Both the position numbers and the translations under genes were made by a program. The notes beneath the pieces are model-generated. The model was not told the origin of the DNA. It saw only the letters and a program-made list of their open reading frames with translations, and ran no database searches. From Metridium senile (lineage: Eukaryota; Cnidaria; Anthozoa; Actiniaria; Metridiidae), in assembly GCA_949775045.1 (NCBI GenBank), contig OX459097.1, positions 13,543,710 to 13,607,709 on the forward strand: 64,000 bases of DNA, read 5' to 3'. Of the stretch, positions 1 to 11,639 are shown in pieces (the stretch's first letter is position 1; each line of letters starts with the position of its first letter).

Positions 1-89
1 AGTTGGGTTTACTCACTATAAAGTGTTATCCTGAATGCATGGTTAACGCAATATACTGTGTTGTACCTACTCAGCCGTTTTTGCAGTGT

Positions 90-290
90 ATCACCATCGT
101 CAACATTACTTTACTATCATCATAACCATTGTTATCTTCATCACCATCATCGCTCATGACCTTTATCATTGCTGTAGTCGATATAATCATCATCACTATT
201 GTTTTACTATCATTTACAATAATTGCTTTAGCTGTCATCATCATCGCTATCATCACCAGCATCACCATCAAATAGTAAAACTGATCAATA
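90..290. repeat. ATC/CAT-rich simple sequence in an intron
   Basis: Degenerate CAT/ATC triplets lie inside the intron before the exon at 306. Open frames here are low-complexity by-products with His or Met runs and are not coding. Confidence 0.7.
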
Positions 291-305
291 TTTTTTGTAT
301 CTCAG

Positions 306-452
306 GCGGAACGAAGATTCAACTCTAAGCTACACGATATGAAAGATCGTCTTGAACAAGCCAACAGTACAACACGAAGCATGCAGAACTACGTCTCCTT
401 CCTAAAGTCATCTTATTCTGATGTATTTGATGAACTCGAGTCACCACGATAA
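306..452 (+). CDS. ODF2: ODF2/cenexin homologue, last coding exon (partial)
   Basis: Terminal exon of a gene whose other exons lie left of the window. A TTTTTTGTATCTCAG acceptor ends at 305, and the frame runs from GCG at 306 to TAA at 450-452, giving 48 residues. The peptide is charged and helix-forming and includes LHDMKDRLEQ and SMQNYVSFLKSSY, which resemble the C-terminus of vertebrate ODF2 (cenexin) as I remember it. ODF2 is a long coiled-coil protein of mother-centriole appendages and sperm outer dense fibres. The exon is too short for a family call by itself, but the match is nearly collinear. The tail after the motif is shorter than in vertebrates and ends ELESPR. The rest of the gene cannot be seen. 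Confidence 0.68.
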   Translation, partial: AERRFNSKLHDMKDRLEQANSTTRSMQNYVSFLKSSYSDVFDELESPR

Positions 453-885
453 GACGAACTCTTATCAACTATTTTTATATTCCCTTTTCATATTTTTATG
501 TTTTAGCTTTTTAACTCTTTCCAAACGATCTTTATGTATATTTTTGTTTTATAAACTTAAAACTTAAATCTTGAAAAAGAGATTTGTTTTAACAGCTTTT
601 AATTCAAATCTTGTAACTGAAGTTACTAAATCAACATGTATCGATATTGTATCAATGTACTATAACAAACGTCTGTTTTATGGAGTTGCATGTTTGTGCT
701 CATTTACTAACAAATTCTATACATTATATATCCTTTATACATGACGTAAAATTTACGATATCAGAGAAACATTGTAATGTCTGAACATTAAAAGTTTAGA
801 ACATAATTTGTATTACATAAAGACGATTTGATGTCAATAGATCTTTTCACGGTTCTCGTCCACAACCTAAGCCTCTATAGCGTGT
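453..885 (+). other. Probable 3'UTR and AT-rich spacer
   Basis: No open frame or repeat is recognised. An ATTAAA at 787-792 is a possible polyadenylation signal for the ODF2-like gene, but it is weak evidence in AT-rich DNA. Confidence 0.3.
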
Positions 886-3213
886 AATATATTCTTTATA
901 CAATTTGACTACAGCCCGTGGTAATTTAAGGAATGTATACACATTAAAGTGTATATGAACTCTCGCGTTTTTTTGGCGATTTATAAAGTTGATATATAGC
1001 TAAGTCATGAAATGCAAAAAAAAAATGGATTTGAACATTTATTCGCGGAGAAATAGCGCTCTAAACTTTAAAATCGACCGCGCCCCTTCGGGTTGGCCGG
1101 GAATTGGGCCTTTGAAGAGACTGGTTCTAGGTCATTGATGACGTAAATTCGGGACCATCTCGCAGCTTGTACAAAGGCTAGTATGCGGACTTTAGTAAAC
1201 GTATCATCGTTTTACAGGAGTTTTTTAGACACTGTGCCAAGCAGATCCGTTCTGGGAGGTTGTTCTAATAGAGTAGAGGACAAGAGAGGCATTCGACTGC
1301 ATTAATATATTTGGGCAAAGATCATCCGCTTGCTAAAGCGAGAAGACGTAAAAGCGTCAACTTGGTTTGACAAAGACTCGTTCTGCTACTTTAGCAGTAG
1401 TCTTTTCAACGGCAAACCCCAAAATTATTCCCTGAAATATTTGTTAGTGAATTGAAGAAACATCTGGCTCATCTAATAAGAGTTGAAGTTGGAATTATAC
1501 CCTGTTCAAGCCTAGATATAGGATGAAGAACCAAAACAAATGTCGAGCAGAAACAACGCGTATACGAATGGTAATGAAGCGTTTCAAACTATGGCAAATG
1601 TATCATGGCAACTGAAATAGTATAAGTATAACTGAAATCTTTGCTATATTCTACTTTGAAGATATTATATTGAAATATGATTGAACTGTTTATATAACTT
1701 CTAAAGAAAGCCGTTCTATAGTGTCACGAGTCAGATTTTCGCGTACGATAATTACTAATGATCGCCGGGTTGAAAAAACTAGCGAGAGGCCGCCGGTCAA
1801 GTTAATCATTTAACTCTGATACTAATAATACTAGTAATCAAGTTTCAAAATGGATTTAAAGTAGTTTTAGAATAAAGATTGCTAAAACTAGTCATTGAAT
1901 CATTGAGTGTAACTTATAAAAACAATTTATGATAACTTATCACAAATTATTATTTTGTTGTTGTTGTTCTATTCTTTATTATGGAGCACTTTTTATGAGT
2001 TCAAAATGGCATTTTATTATAAAAATATGTTCCACTACAAATGGATAAAACGGGAATGTTATCAGGGGAAATCATTGAAAATTTGAAGCGTTGAAACGGT
2101 AGTAGTTGTAAAACATCACTGTTTGTTTCAAGCAGGATGTTTTGTGTGATTTTTTCACTAACTGTGTTCAGTCAGTCGTTCTGTATTTAGCCGCTGGCGA
2201 TCGTAATGACCAGCGATTTAAACATATGAATATACACGGGATGAAATCCTGGATGTAAAGTCAGATTGACTTCTATTTCATATAGTTTACAGTACAAGTT
2301 TGTTTTGGACGGACTCGAGGCAACCATCAATTTCAACACACAAAACTCCGCTTTTAAGTTGTTTAACTTCGCAATTATCAGTACTTCAACCCCTAGAAAA
2401 AGTGCAAAAAGAACTCTGAGCATGATTAAAACATTTCGGGGAAACATCGTATACCATCATATAACGATTTTTGATTGCAATAAATAAACGTTAACTGTTG
2501 TAACTATCATCGGTCATCAGGAAGGCTCTTTGTACGGCGACTTTTTAGCCTCGAATCGAGATTAAAGCTATTTTGAATGCTCCACGATCTTTTAATTTCT
2601 CTGTCTGCGTAGTAGCAATTTTGCTAACCAATTTCATCGGCTAAAGGCTCATCTGAAGGCTTTAAAAGGCTCAAAACTGTCACTATTTTCTACTCCGCTT
2701 TCTTGTACTTCTAAGACAGACTAAGTAAGAAAGTTCTCAGTCTTCGAAAGTACTTTGTAAACCTTCGCTTTTCTTACTACTGTCCTTTGAATCCAGGTAT
2801 AATTCTTTATCGGTATCTGATAAAGATATTCTGATTGTCTAGTTTAAACTGATGTCAGGGATGATTCAGTCAACGGTAAATACTGTCGATTTATCGAACT
2901 TTTCTTACTCAAAACAACAGAAGTAACAGAGAAACACTGAGTGGCACTAGCTTGGGTTTCCCGAATTTACGTCACAAGGTTACCAGTCTCCCAATTCCCG
3001 GCCAACCCGAAGGGGCGCGGTCGATTTTAAAGTTTAGGGCGCTATTTCTCCGCGAATAAATGTTCAAATCCAATTTTTTTTTTTAGATCATGACTGACCT
3101 ATATATCAACTTCTTAAAACGCCAAAAAACCGCGAGAGTTCATATACACTTTAACAAACAATTGAAACACTTCAAAATTCCACAAGCTGTAGTCAAACTG
3201 TAAAGAATATATT
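886..3213. mobile_element. Non-autonomous DNA element with about 260-bp inverted ends
   Basis: The left arm (about 886-1154) returns as a diverged reverse complement at about 2959-3213. Shared landmarks, in mirror order, are AATATATTCTTTA, ACTCTCGCG, a TTCGCGGAGAAATAGCGC-like block, and a block with CCCCTTCGGGTTGGCCGGGA. The roughly 1.8 kb between the arms has only short frames (for example 2187-2447 and 2266-2487) and no recognisable transposase. I could not define a clean target duplication. Sequences like its outer end recur near 56291-56365 and 58835-58860, so it belongs to a repeat family. Confidence 0.7.
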
Positions 3214-3236
3214 GCCCTACAGTCACTCTACCTTGA

Positions 3237-3440
3237 GCGTTTACATGGCTAAAGTAAACAAAAAGCTGGCCCTCCTAGGAGGGTCACCCCACCTAGCTGA
3301 TAGGGTGACCCTACCCCTAGGGTGACCCTACCTTGCATGTAAACACAACCACAAAAAAAACAATAGAGCAGCGTGACCCTATACCAGTAGCTAGGGTGAC
3401 CCTCTTTGGAGGGTGAACCTATCTCCATGTAAACAGGCGC
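3237..3440. mobile_element. MITE filled with AGGGTGACCCT palindromes
   Basis: Bounded by GCGTTTACATGG on the left and CCATGTAAACAGGCGC on the right, which are inverted ends. The interior carries at least five copies or variants of the palindrome AGGGTGACCCT. There is no coding potential. Confidence 0.65.
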
Positions 3441-4670
3441 TAAGGTTGTAATTCGATGCGAACTGTGAAATGGTCTATTGTTTCCTCTACTTAATTGTAC
3501 AGCAGCTCACCACCATTCCCTCGCAATCTCACCCTCCTCCCCTTCCCTTGAGAGTGTTCGCACGCTAGTCAGCGGTGCCAAATGCATCATAAACTGGTAA
3601 AGGAAAGTTACGCCCTGTCCTGCTTTTACCTTTGTTAGTAGACGGAAGGAAGTTGGTGGCTATTCGAATGTTTTCTAATCCTCGGGCTACCACAGAGAGA
3701 AGAGGAACGGATTAGGGAGAAGGTATAAACGGCAAAAATGAACAGGGAGGAGGGAGAATTAAAATATAAAGGGAGGGAGAAGGTCGATTTTATACCTAAC
3801 TAATTGTTGAACTATAAGGTCTTACTGGACTGATTGTAATATTATTTGCGCAAATTTTATACGAACACTCCTTATCTCTGAAATACAAACTATATTAAGA
3901 ACATAGTTCAAATTTGTTACTAATGAATAGCCTCAATAGCAATTATTTAGAAACTGAACAAATTAAGTCAGGAAAATTAGGGAGGAGGGAGATGAATGGT
4001 ATAAAATTTGGGAGGAAGGATATTATAATCCCTGTTCCTCTCCTCTCTCCACACTTCAGTATATTTATATGTTTATAGTTACTGTCAATCAACCAGAAAC
4101 AATCAATACGAAAAGAAACAATACGTACTTTTGTAACCATTCCGCCGTTTGGATATATCGCATATTTGCTGATATATATACTCTAAACTCAGTGATATAA
4201 ACTAATGTTGCAGTTTGTTTGACAATTGTATTGTAAATTTCTCAGAAGGGAGTCTGAATACACAATACACTACTAAAACAATCAATATTTTCAATAGCGT
4301 GTTTTGTCTTGTTTTGTCGGGTTCTTTTGTATTATTTATGACGTAATTGGGTGATAATAATAGTCCCGTTATATACATAAACTAAGATTGTTTGAAAACG
4401 ACGATTCTAGATCTGGAGAATTTGTTATGAATGTATCTTAATTTACTTAGTGTTACCAGCTTGTTTTCCTTGCTTCTGTGATTTGGCATGCATTGATTAA
4501 TTTGTGTTTCATATTCACGATCTTTTAGACAAATCAATATAATCGGATATATCACTATTGTGACGTGACTGATATAAATGCCGATACGACATTCTTGGGT
4601 CAATTATTATCTGAATATCACGGCAACCGTAGTCATGATACTTTATAGTAGCTAGCTGAATTAAGTTAAA
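3441..4670. other. AT-rich upstream region of the BOK-like gene
   Basis: No gene is recognised. Purine-rich GGGAGGGAGAAGG stretches occur at about 3715-3785 and 3970-4020 and resemble sequence near 8530-8640, so they may be degraded repeats. The promoter of the downstream gene should lie here, but no core element is convincing. Confidence 0.35.
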
Positions 4671-7416
4671 ATGTTCTTAACAAAGTATGGCCAAGGACTC
4701 TTCTTTTTTACTCGGAAATTACTAGTGACTTTATGCTTCTTCTGTCGAAGAAAACTTAGCGGTAAAGACCCCAAACACGTAGAATACACAGACGACAACA
4801 TAGCCCTACAAGCGCAGTACATATGTGACAAGTATATGGAACAAAAGTTCTCCTATAAGGAACGTTATCAAGAGATTTTCAAGACTCGATTAGATTCGAG
4901 AATATGTCCTATCGAAGTAGTAAAAACGATGAATAAGTACGGGCGAATATTAGAGAAAAGTTATCCAACTCTCTACACGGATGTAGTACAGCAAATGAAC
5001 TTCAGAATCAACTACGAGATCGTGATTTGTGGCCTGTTTACGTGCGTCTGTGATAATATTCTGGTCGAGGGTACAACGTGGGCAAAGATCGTTTCCATGT
5101 ACGCATTTTCTGCAGCATTGGCTAAAGATTGTTGTCAGGCGAACGATTTTAAAACCGCAAAGAGTATATCGAAATGGATGGGTCAGTACACACGCAAGAG
5201 ATTAGTGAGGTGGATTCGTCGAAACGGGGGATGGGTAAGAATTAATAATACTGAAATTAACATGCGTTTTACGGTCTTTCACAAACTGAATTACAGACAA
5301 ACTTGAAATCGACATACTGTAATGGACGTGATGAAATCGACACTTAATCGACAATTAATCGACATTTGACACAATACTATTGATCATGACAAACTGCAAT
5401 TTACAGTAACCGCATATTGCAACCGACATCATTTTCATATTGATACCGAAATCGGCATATTACAATCCATAAATGAAATTCATACATCCGTATTGCAATG
5501 AATCAACAATAGCTGCAACTGACTCACTGAAATCGACATATTACAATCGACAATGACTGCGTTTTACATACTAAAAGTCGACAAATACATTTCAATATAT
5601 AGACTAATTAACATGACTAAAATTGAAGACTCTACTATTAAAAAACGTTCTAGTCGAAAAAGCTCAGACGAAAATAGCCTGCGTGGACGGCCAGACGAAA
5701 ACAAACGAAGTCTATTCACTATAAAAACAACATGCCATACTATCGATCACTCATCAAATCAGACGTCAAAAGTGCACCAAAAAATAATCTCAAGAGATTG
5801 TCTGGAGTGAAGTATCTGTAAATATTTGACTACAAATATTTCAATATTTGATTGCAAGTATATTGGCGGTAGTCTCTGTTTCGCCAAGTCACGTAATGCA
5901 CTTGGCGGAGGCACTAAACCGAATCAAATAGTGTCCCGTGGTAGTCGATATTGGTCATGTCACTGTTTCCAGGTTCGTTGGGAGGGATGTTTACTCGTGA
6001 TTCAAACACGATTTTTTTACACAAACGTTTGATCCCTGATCCCAAAAGCTCGCATATTTTGATCCCTGAATTTATCCATACGATCCAGATCCCTCTTCTA
6101 TGATCCCTAATTTCAGCTGATTCGGACTGTATGATCCCGATCCCAGGCATGTGAATCCCTGATCCCAAATCCTTCGTCACGACTCTGTGTTTCGGTCAAT
6201 ATCAAAACAGACGAAAGGTTTCTGTTTTAAAAAGCGGACAACGACAGCGTTAATGGTTCCCGTAGCACGTACAGTATTTTGTAAAACCTATCATTCATTC
6301 ACTAGACTTGATTGACAAATTTAATACCAAACTCGCCAATACAAACGTAATGGAAAAAATTAAGTTTTACTAGAAATTATTAATTGTTTAAATACAGTAA
6401 AAACCCGCATAAAAGAACACACGATTTTCGGTTCAGGCTGATTTTGTTCTTATATATCTTATATATTGTTCTTATGTATATGGTACTTTGTTGACCAAAT
6501 TTCAGCCTGAGTGTTCTTAATCCACTTGTTTTTTTTATGCGGGTTTTTTATTGTATTCAATGTTAATTTTTGAATACACCCCAAATTTCCATCACTAAGT
6601 AATCTAAAATATTTCTTAATTAGTTTACATAATTGAAGTGTTGTTCACTGTACATTACTGGGGATTAGAATAAAGACAGGCATTTTGCTCTTCTGAATGG
6701 GATTTACACCTATTTCAAAAAACCTTGTCGCAGCTTTTACAGTGCTGCTAATTCAACCGGGGCCACCTCGAGTTTATTAGCCAATCACGTTTGAGCTTTT
6801 AAAAAGATATTCTTTTAAAAAGAACAAAAGATATCTACTTTGTCTCCTTATCAGCCAATCAAATTATAGGCGCGAATGAACTTGACGGATCGTCTATGTC
6901 TGGTTCTTTTGTGATTGGCTAATAAACTCGGGGTGGCCCCGGTTGAATTAGCATCACTGTAAAAGCTTCAAGCCAAGACCAAAATGAATGCTGGTTTTGT
7001 GCTGGTATAGTAATGTATTGAAATCAGATTTACTATCAGCAGAATTAATAGCAATACAATAATAGTCAGAAATAGTCACAAAACTTGACGGATCAAGGAA
7101 TTTAGCAAGTGGGGTTCCACACATAGCAGACTGGAGCGAGAGTAGCCACAGGTAGCCCAAGAGCAGAGAAAAGAATATTGTCATTGTAAAGGAGGGGTTC
7201 CATGGAACTGTTGAACCTCTCCCTGGATCCACCACTGAAAATTAATGTGACCTCAATTAATTAATATCTTTTTTGCAGGATGGATTTGTTTTGCACTTCA
7301 ACAGTGGTTGTCTATTTAGTCCTGGTGGAAGATGCAGATGGATTGAAAGGGTTGCTATAGCAATTGCTGGGCTGGCTGTGACAGCATTATGTGCTATCAT
7401 GTTGCATGCAATTTGA
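4671..7416 (+). CDS. BOK: BOK-like Bcl-2 family protein, two exons
   Basis: Exons 4671-5234 and 7279-7416 give 233 aa. Bcl-2 proteins control mitochondrial outer-membrane permeability and apoptosis. Visible are a BOK-like first helix (DDNIALQAQYICDKY, about 41-55), a BH3 region (about 83-97, MNKYGRILEKSYP), BH1 (about 131-150, EGTTWAKIVSMYAFSAAL) and BH2 (WIRRNGGW, 181-188). A GTAAGA donor follows the BH2 Trp codon in phase 0, the place where many Bcl-2 genes have an intron. Exon 2 starts with Asp, as in the WD junction of Bcl-xL, and ends in a hydrophobic tail anchor (about 210-231). The open frame runs on past the donor to 5306 but then loses all family similarity. Odd points: BH3 has Gly-Arg where Gly-Asp is usual, BH1 has Trp-Ala instead of Trp-Gly, and the first 26 residues are unusually hydrophobic. 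Overall pattern is nearer BOK than Bcl-2/Bcl-xL. Whether it promotes or blocks death cannot be read. Confidence 0.8.
6028..6170. repeat. Degenerate TGATCCCTGATCCC cluster
   Basis: Eight or so copies of GATCCC, several as GATCCCTGATCCC, are irregularly spaced over about 140 bp. Origin unknown. Confidence 0.55.
6395..6553. mobile_element. Mariner/pogo-type MITE with TA duplication
   Basis: Inverted ends CAGTAAAAACCCGCATAA and TTATGCGGGTTTTTTATTG are flanked by TA on both sides (6393-6394, 6554-6555). No coding sequence. Confidence 0.65.
6733..6965. mobile_element. Fold-back MITE with CCGGGGCCACC ends
   Basis: The left half (AGCTTTTACAGTG, ATTCAACCGGGGCCACC, TTATTAGCCAATCAC) is repeated as reverse complement in the right half (GTGATTGGCTAATAA, GGTGGCCCCGGTTGAAT, CACTGTAAAAGCT). 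It would fold into a long hairpin. Confidence 0.7.
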
Positions 7417-7966
7417 AAGTAAGGCTCATGGACTGCAAAAAGTTCCTTTGCTGGCCTGGCTGCAACAGCATTATGCTCACATGAACTGCAAAATAGTTCC
7501 CAAATGGATTGCGATGGTTGCTATAGTAATTGCTGGCCTGGCTGCAACAGCATTATGCTCTGTCATGTTGCAATTCACATGAACTGTAAAATAGTTCCCA
7601 AATGGATCGAGAGGGTTGCTATAGTAATTGCTGGCCTGGCTGCAACAGCATTATGCTCTGTCATGTTGCAATTCACATGAACTGCAAAATAGTTCCCAAA
7701 TGGATCGCGAGGGTTGCCATAGTAATTGCTGGCTGTGACAGCATTATGTGCGGTCATGTTGCATGCAATCTAAACATAAGGCTTATAGACTGCAAAAAGA
7801 TACTTTGCTGGACTGGCTACAACAGCAATATGCTGTCAAGTTACAATTCACATGTGCTGTGCAGTACAAAGCTGATGGATTGGGAGGGTTGCTATAGTAA
7901 CTGCTGGCCTGACTGCTACAGCTTTACTAGTGCTCTGTCATGTTGCATACAAGCTAAAGCCTGGTT
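7349..7966 (+). repeat. About 97-bp tandem repeat derived from the BOK-like tail-anchor exon
   Basis: Six to seven diverged copies of a unit of about 80-97 bp begin inside the last BOK-like exon. The first unit codes for the end of the tail anchor (I..VAIAIAGLAVTALC). Later units (for example starting near 7517, 7614 and 7711) still spell KWIARVAIVIAGLAATALC-like peptides followed by their own stops. The array after 7416 is 3'UTR or intergenic as drawn. Units near 7517 and 7614 are almost identical, so part of the amplification is recent. Confidence 0.8.
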
Positions 7967-8118
7967 CACACTAGTGACATAACCATAAGCAACATCAACC
8001 ACACTTGTCTTTTCTCCAATTAATTCCACAGGCTGTAGTCTAATTCTAAATACATATCATAATATCAAGACTGATGTTGATATAAACTAACCATGAAATG
8101 GTCTAATCCAAGATTGAT

Positions 8119-8285
8119 ATACACCTAATTGCCATAACATTGTCATATAAAAAAGAAAATTACAAAATAGGAATGAATTAAAAGACAAAAGAAGAAGTTC
8201 AGCTTGAGTAATCTGCTTTTGTCTTTTAATTAATTCCTATTTTGTAATTTTTTTTTATGACAATGTTATTGCAATTAGGTGTATG
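8119..8285. mobile_element. Hairpin MITE
   Basis: TACACCTAATTGCCATAACA near 8120 pairs with TGTTATTGCAATTAGGTGTA near 8265-8284, and inner arms around ATTACAAAATAGGAATGAAT also pair. Arms are about 70 bp. Confidence 0.7.
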
Positions 8286-8667
8286 AGCATCAACAATACT
8301 TTGTACTTAATATTTTTTAGACTAATGTATTTTTTAAATCATTTATAAGTGACAACAACTGCCTTGCATACTTTTCTAAAAACATTTTTATACTTTAAAT
8401 AGTTATTTTATTGTAACATCTGTCCATATCCTTGTTATTTCATTAAGCATATATTTATAATTTCCATTTGTGTACAGAGTTAAATAAAATTTGAAAATAC
8501 TTTTGGTCAAGCTGTATAAGGAACCGATCCGAGAGGAGGGAGAAGCATGGTTAAAACACCAACATACTGAAAGATGGGGGGAAGCAACAGTAAAAAAATA
8601 GGGAGAAATGTCTAGGGGAGATGTGTAGGGAGAGCTATGGAAAATATATTTGGGATATTTGAAATGT

Positions 8668-8932
8668 GTAGGTAAGGGCTTTATCAGAAATTAGCAGGGG
8701 GGGATGGGGGGTGGAAACTGGGGAAGGGTCGTCACTTTTTCAGAACCTAAAAAGGGAGGATCACAAAATAATAAACCACCAAAAATGAGGATTGTGCAAA
8801 AGAAGACCCTGTGACATAGGGTAGGGTCAAGATATTATGATCCTTTACTTTGGGAGGGTCATGAAATTTTCATCTTCATTTCAAAACTCCATCCCCCCCT
8901 CCCCGCTAATTTCTGACAAGTCCCTAAGACCT
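8668..8932. mobile_element. MITE with G-rich inverted ends (copy 1)
   Basis: The ends read CAGAAATTAGCAGGGGGGG and CCCGCTAATTTCTG. The whole element matches 19118-19338 in reverse orientation, through a shared GTAGGGTCAAGATATTATGA block. Confidence 0.75.
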
Positions 8933-9965
8933 CACCATACACTGCTAAATGAGACAAATCATTTGAAAATAAATAGGTAGTGGGAATTGGCTAAAGAAAT
9001 TAGGGGGATGGGATGATAACACTATGAAAATTGGGAGAATGGTAATTGAATGTGTTCCATTGTGAAGCCATTCCTCTTCCTTATTTTATGGAGATAAGAC
9101 CTCACCCATAGACTGTGAAATGAGACAAACCATTTGAAAATATATAGGAAGTGAGAATTGTCTAAAGTGGGGGGATGGGATGATAACACTAGAAAACTGG
9201 GAGAATGGATAATTCAATGTGTTCCTCTGAAACAGTTCCTTTCCAAGGTGATGTACTCTGGGGGTAAAATGACAGGGATGTCCGACGTATTGTTTTGGGT
9301 TGACAATTTTTGTTCTGAGTATTTTTTGGGGTCAAGAGACCTGCCACAAATTTTTTAGGTCTTAAAAAGAAACCAGTATTTTGGGGGGTTTTCACATCTC
9401 AGAGTTCAATTTTTGTTTTTATCCATGTATCAGAAAATTATGTTTGAAATTTTTTTAGCAAGGCATGAGTTCCGTAAAGAAACATACTGATAATAATAAA
9501 TCAGTTTTGAGGTACTCGAGTCTAAGTATTTAAGTTGTTTGGGGGTTCGAAATTTGCATGTCATGTATTTTTTGGGGTGTAAAATTTCAGGTTTGAGTAT
9601 TTTTTGGGGGGCTGCAATATGAAGCTCCGTAGAACCCTGTGTAGATAAGACCTCACCATAGACTGTGAAATGAGACAAATCATTTGAAAATAAATAGGCA
9701 GAGAGAATAGACCTCTTTACCTCCATATGCAAATTGCCCATTTCAGATCACGTCGTTCCCTTGAGAATTGTTCTTTTGATGAACATGTTATATCATTTAC
9801 ATATGAAAGAAACAATTCCCAAGGGTAGCATCACATGATCTAAAATGGGACAACAAGGAAGGTAAAGACGTCTATTGTCTAAAGAAAATGGGGGATGGGA
9901 GAAAAATGCTATGAAAAGGGAGAATGGATATTTGATTGTGTGTCCCTAAACCTGCAGCAACAAGT
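8929..9965. repeat. Three dispersed copies of a G-rich repeat with AAGACCTCACC
   Basis: AAGACCTCACC followed by GAGACAAATCATTTGAAAAT begins near 8929, 9096 and 9650, and copies continue with GGGGGATGGGATGATAACAC-like tracts. The third copy is split by a MITE at 9709-9873. T/G-rich filler between 9290 and 9620 has no recognised gene. Confidence 0.55.
9709..9873. mobile_element. MITE with AGACCTCTTTACCTCC ends (copy 1)
   Basis: Inverted ends start AGACCTCTTTACC. Inner inverted blocks are CCATTTCAGATCACGT and CAATTCCCAAGGGTAGCATC. Relatives lie at 30906-31083 and 62820-62969. It is inserted in one copy of the 8929-9965 repeat. Confidence 0.75.
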
Positions 9966-9989
9966 TTTGTAATAAAACAACAAGTCAGA

Positions 9990-11354
9990 ATTAAAGACTC
10001 TTCCATTTATTGATAAAACATACTTATGTTCTATATTACATATTAGGTGAAATGCAAGTTTTAAGTTGCAACAATGAGATCAATCAAGTGGCATTAATAA
10101 TTAATGCAAGAATAAACATTTCATATCAATGTTTTTACTTACAGTAAGGACGCAGATTGTCCATGGAGATACTATCGACAACGAAAGCATACACAGATAG
10201 TAACTATTATCACGTAATAATATAACAATGACTAGTCCAATAAAGATATTAAATGTCAAGAAAGCATGGCTATACATGAATGTACTTTGAAAGCAAGAAA
10301 GGTATATTTCATACGTATAAAACAAGTTCTGGGCTGAAGGCAAAATGTAAAATGATATTGCAAATACAAGACAAATCAAAATGAATGCACAATAACAAAT
10401 GGCATATTTCTACAGAAATGTATCAAATGACAGCATAACATTATCACTCCAGAATGAGATTACAAAACTAGATGCACAATTGCAGAAACGTTATGCAAAC
10501 TAATGCAAGTTAGACAAATCCTTCATTGTTTTCTAAAGAAATGTTTTGCATACTTTTTCTGCAATCCCACACCTCAATCAAATAGTATTTTGAAATGTGA
10601 GTATAGTTGGTCTGGAATGGAGGCACAAGTTTAAAACAACATTTCAACCCACCAATGAGGGTATTTCATTCCCAGGAACCGTTGTGCACTTCTTGTGAAC
10701 TGAAGATTTGAAGAATATCACCATATGTTCAAAGTAGAAAGATCATTTAACATATTGTACTTAACTGGACTTTAGAATTGCCCTGAAAGTCAACGCCATG
10801 AACTAATACATAACATGAAAGGATCAAAAATAACAGCAATGAATTGAGGATCATAGTGAGCATCACAACAATATTGCAAAGTAATGAAATGAGGATCAAA
10901 CTAATCAAAATAATTAAAACGTTCAGATAATGGCAAGCAAATAATAATACTATAAACAAAGCAAAATTGACTTAAAGAACTATACAGAATAAGACAATGA
11001 GGATATTACTAATGAAATAACTATTACAATAATTACAGATAATATTAAATGGAAACTAAATTATATAATAATGCAATACTGCTTGGTGAAGAAGTTTAGT
11101 TTGTGGCATTTCTTGATGTTGTAGGAAGGCCTCCATTGACAGACACTTTTCCTGTACTTATACTATGCATAGCATGGACATATTATTACAGTTTAAAATA
11201 TAAAATAAACAACATACACGGCTTAATTAAAACTACAAGTTGAGCACAAGCATGATTTATATCCCATTAATGATGGCGACGTGATACACAGGAAATCTGA
11301 CAAGTCTTGCAATCAGTTGAAGGTAATGTAGAAGTCACAGCGTCAAGAAACAAC
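9990..11354 (-). other. Possible terminal 3'UTR exon of the FUBP gene
   Basis: Read on the minus strand, a good acceptor (CCTTCCTATTTTAG) sits just above 11354. An AATAAA lies at 10006-10011 (TTTATT on the plus strand). Together they could delimit a terminal exon of about 1.35 kb. Short hydrophobic frames (10101-10379, 10747-10959) look like AT-rich chance frames. RNA evidence would decide. Confidence 0.3.
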
Positions 11355-11639
11355 CTAAAATAGGAAGGTCATATACAGTTTACAATGAAAGTTAACAACA
11401 TAACTGTCCTGTGAAGAAAGATATGTTAGGATATATACATGGAAAACAGTTTGAACCACAAAAAGAAGATAATAAATTATATTGTAATACATGACACATG
11501 GGAATTATATATATTCACATATAATTATACATTATTACACAGTTAATTCTCTTAGCATTTAAAATAATAATTTGATAAACAGACAGTTAAATTTATGGTA
11601 CCTTGAGGAAGTGTTTCTGAAATGAAACAGTGTTTCACA

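Larger units (their letters stand above)
5235..7278 (+). other. Intron of the BOK-like gene
   Basis: The donor is GTAAGA at 5235 and the acceptor is TTTTTTGCAG ending at 7278. The intron holds ATCGACA-like repeats (5305-5560), a GATCCCTGATCCC cluster (6028-6170), one TA-flanked MITE and one fold-back MITE, listed separately. Short frames at 5553-5810 and 5826-6032 look non-coding. Confidence 0.7.

Noticed and set aside
5235..5306. Extension of the BOK-like frame past the BH2 Trp to 5306
   Set aside because: A GTAAGA donor sits there, the extension loses family similarity and lacks a tail anchor, whereas 7279 restores both.
7575..7982. Frames on both strands between 7391 and 7982 as separate genes
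   Set aside because: They are units of the repeat derived from the BOK-like tail exon.
10101..10379. 92-codon hydrophobic minus-strand frame
   Set aside because: Hydrophobicity follows from AT-rich sequence; it fits better as possible 3'UTR.
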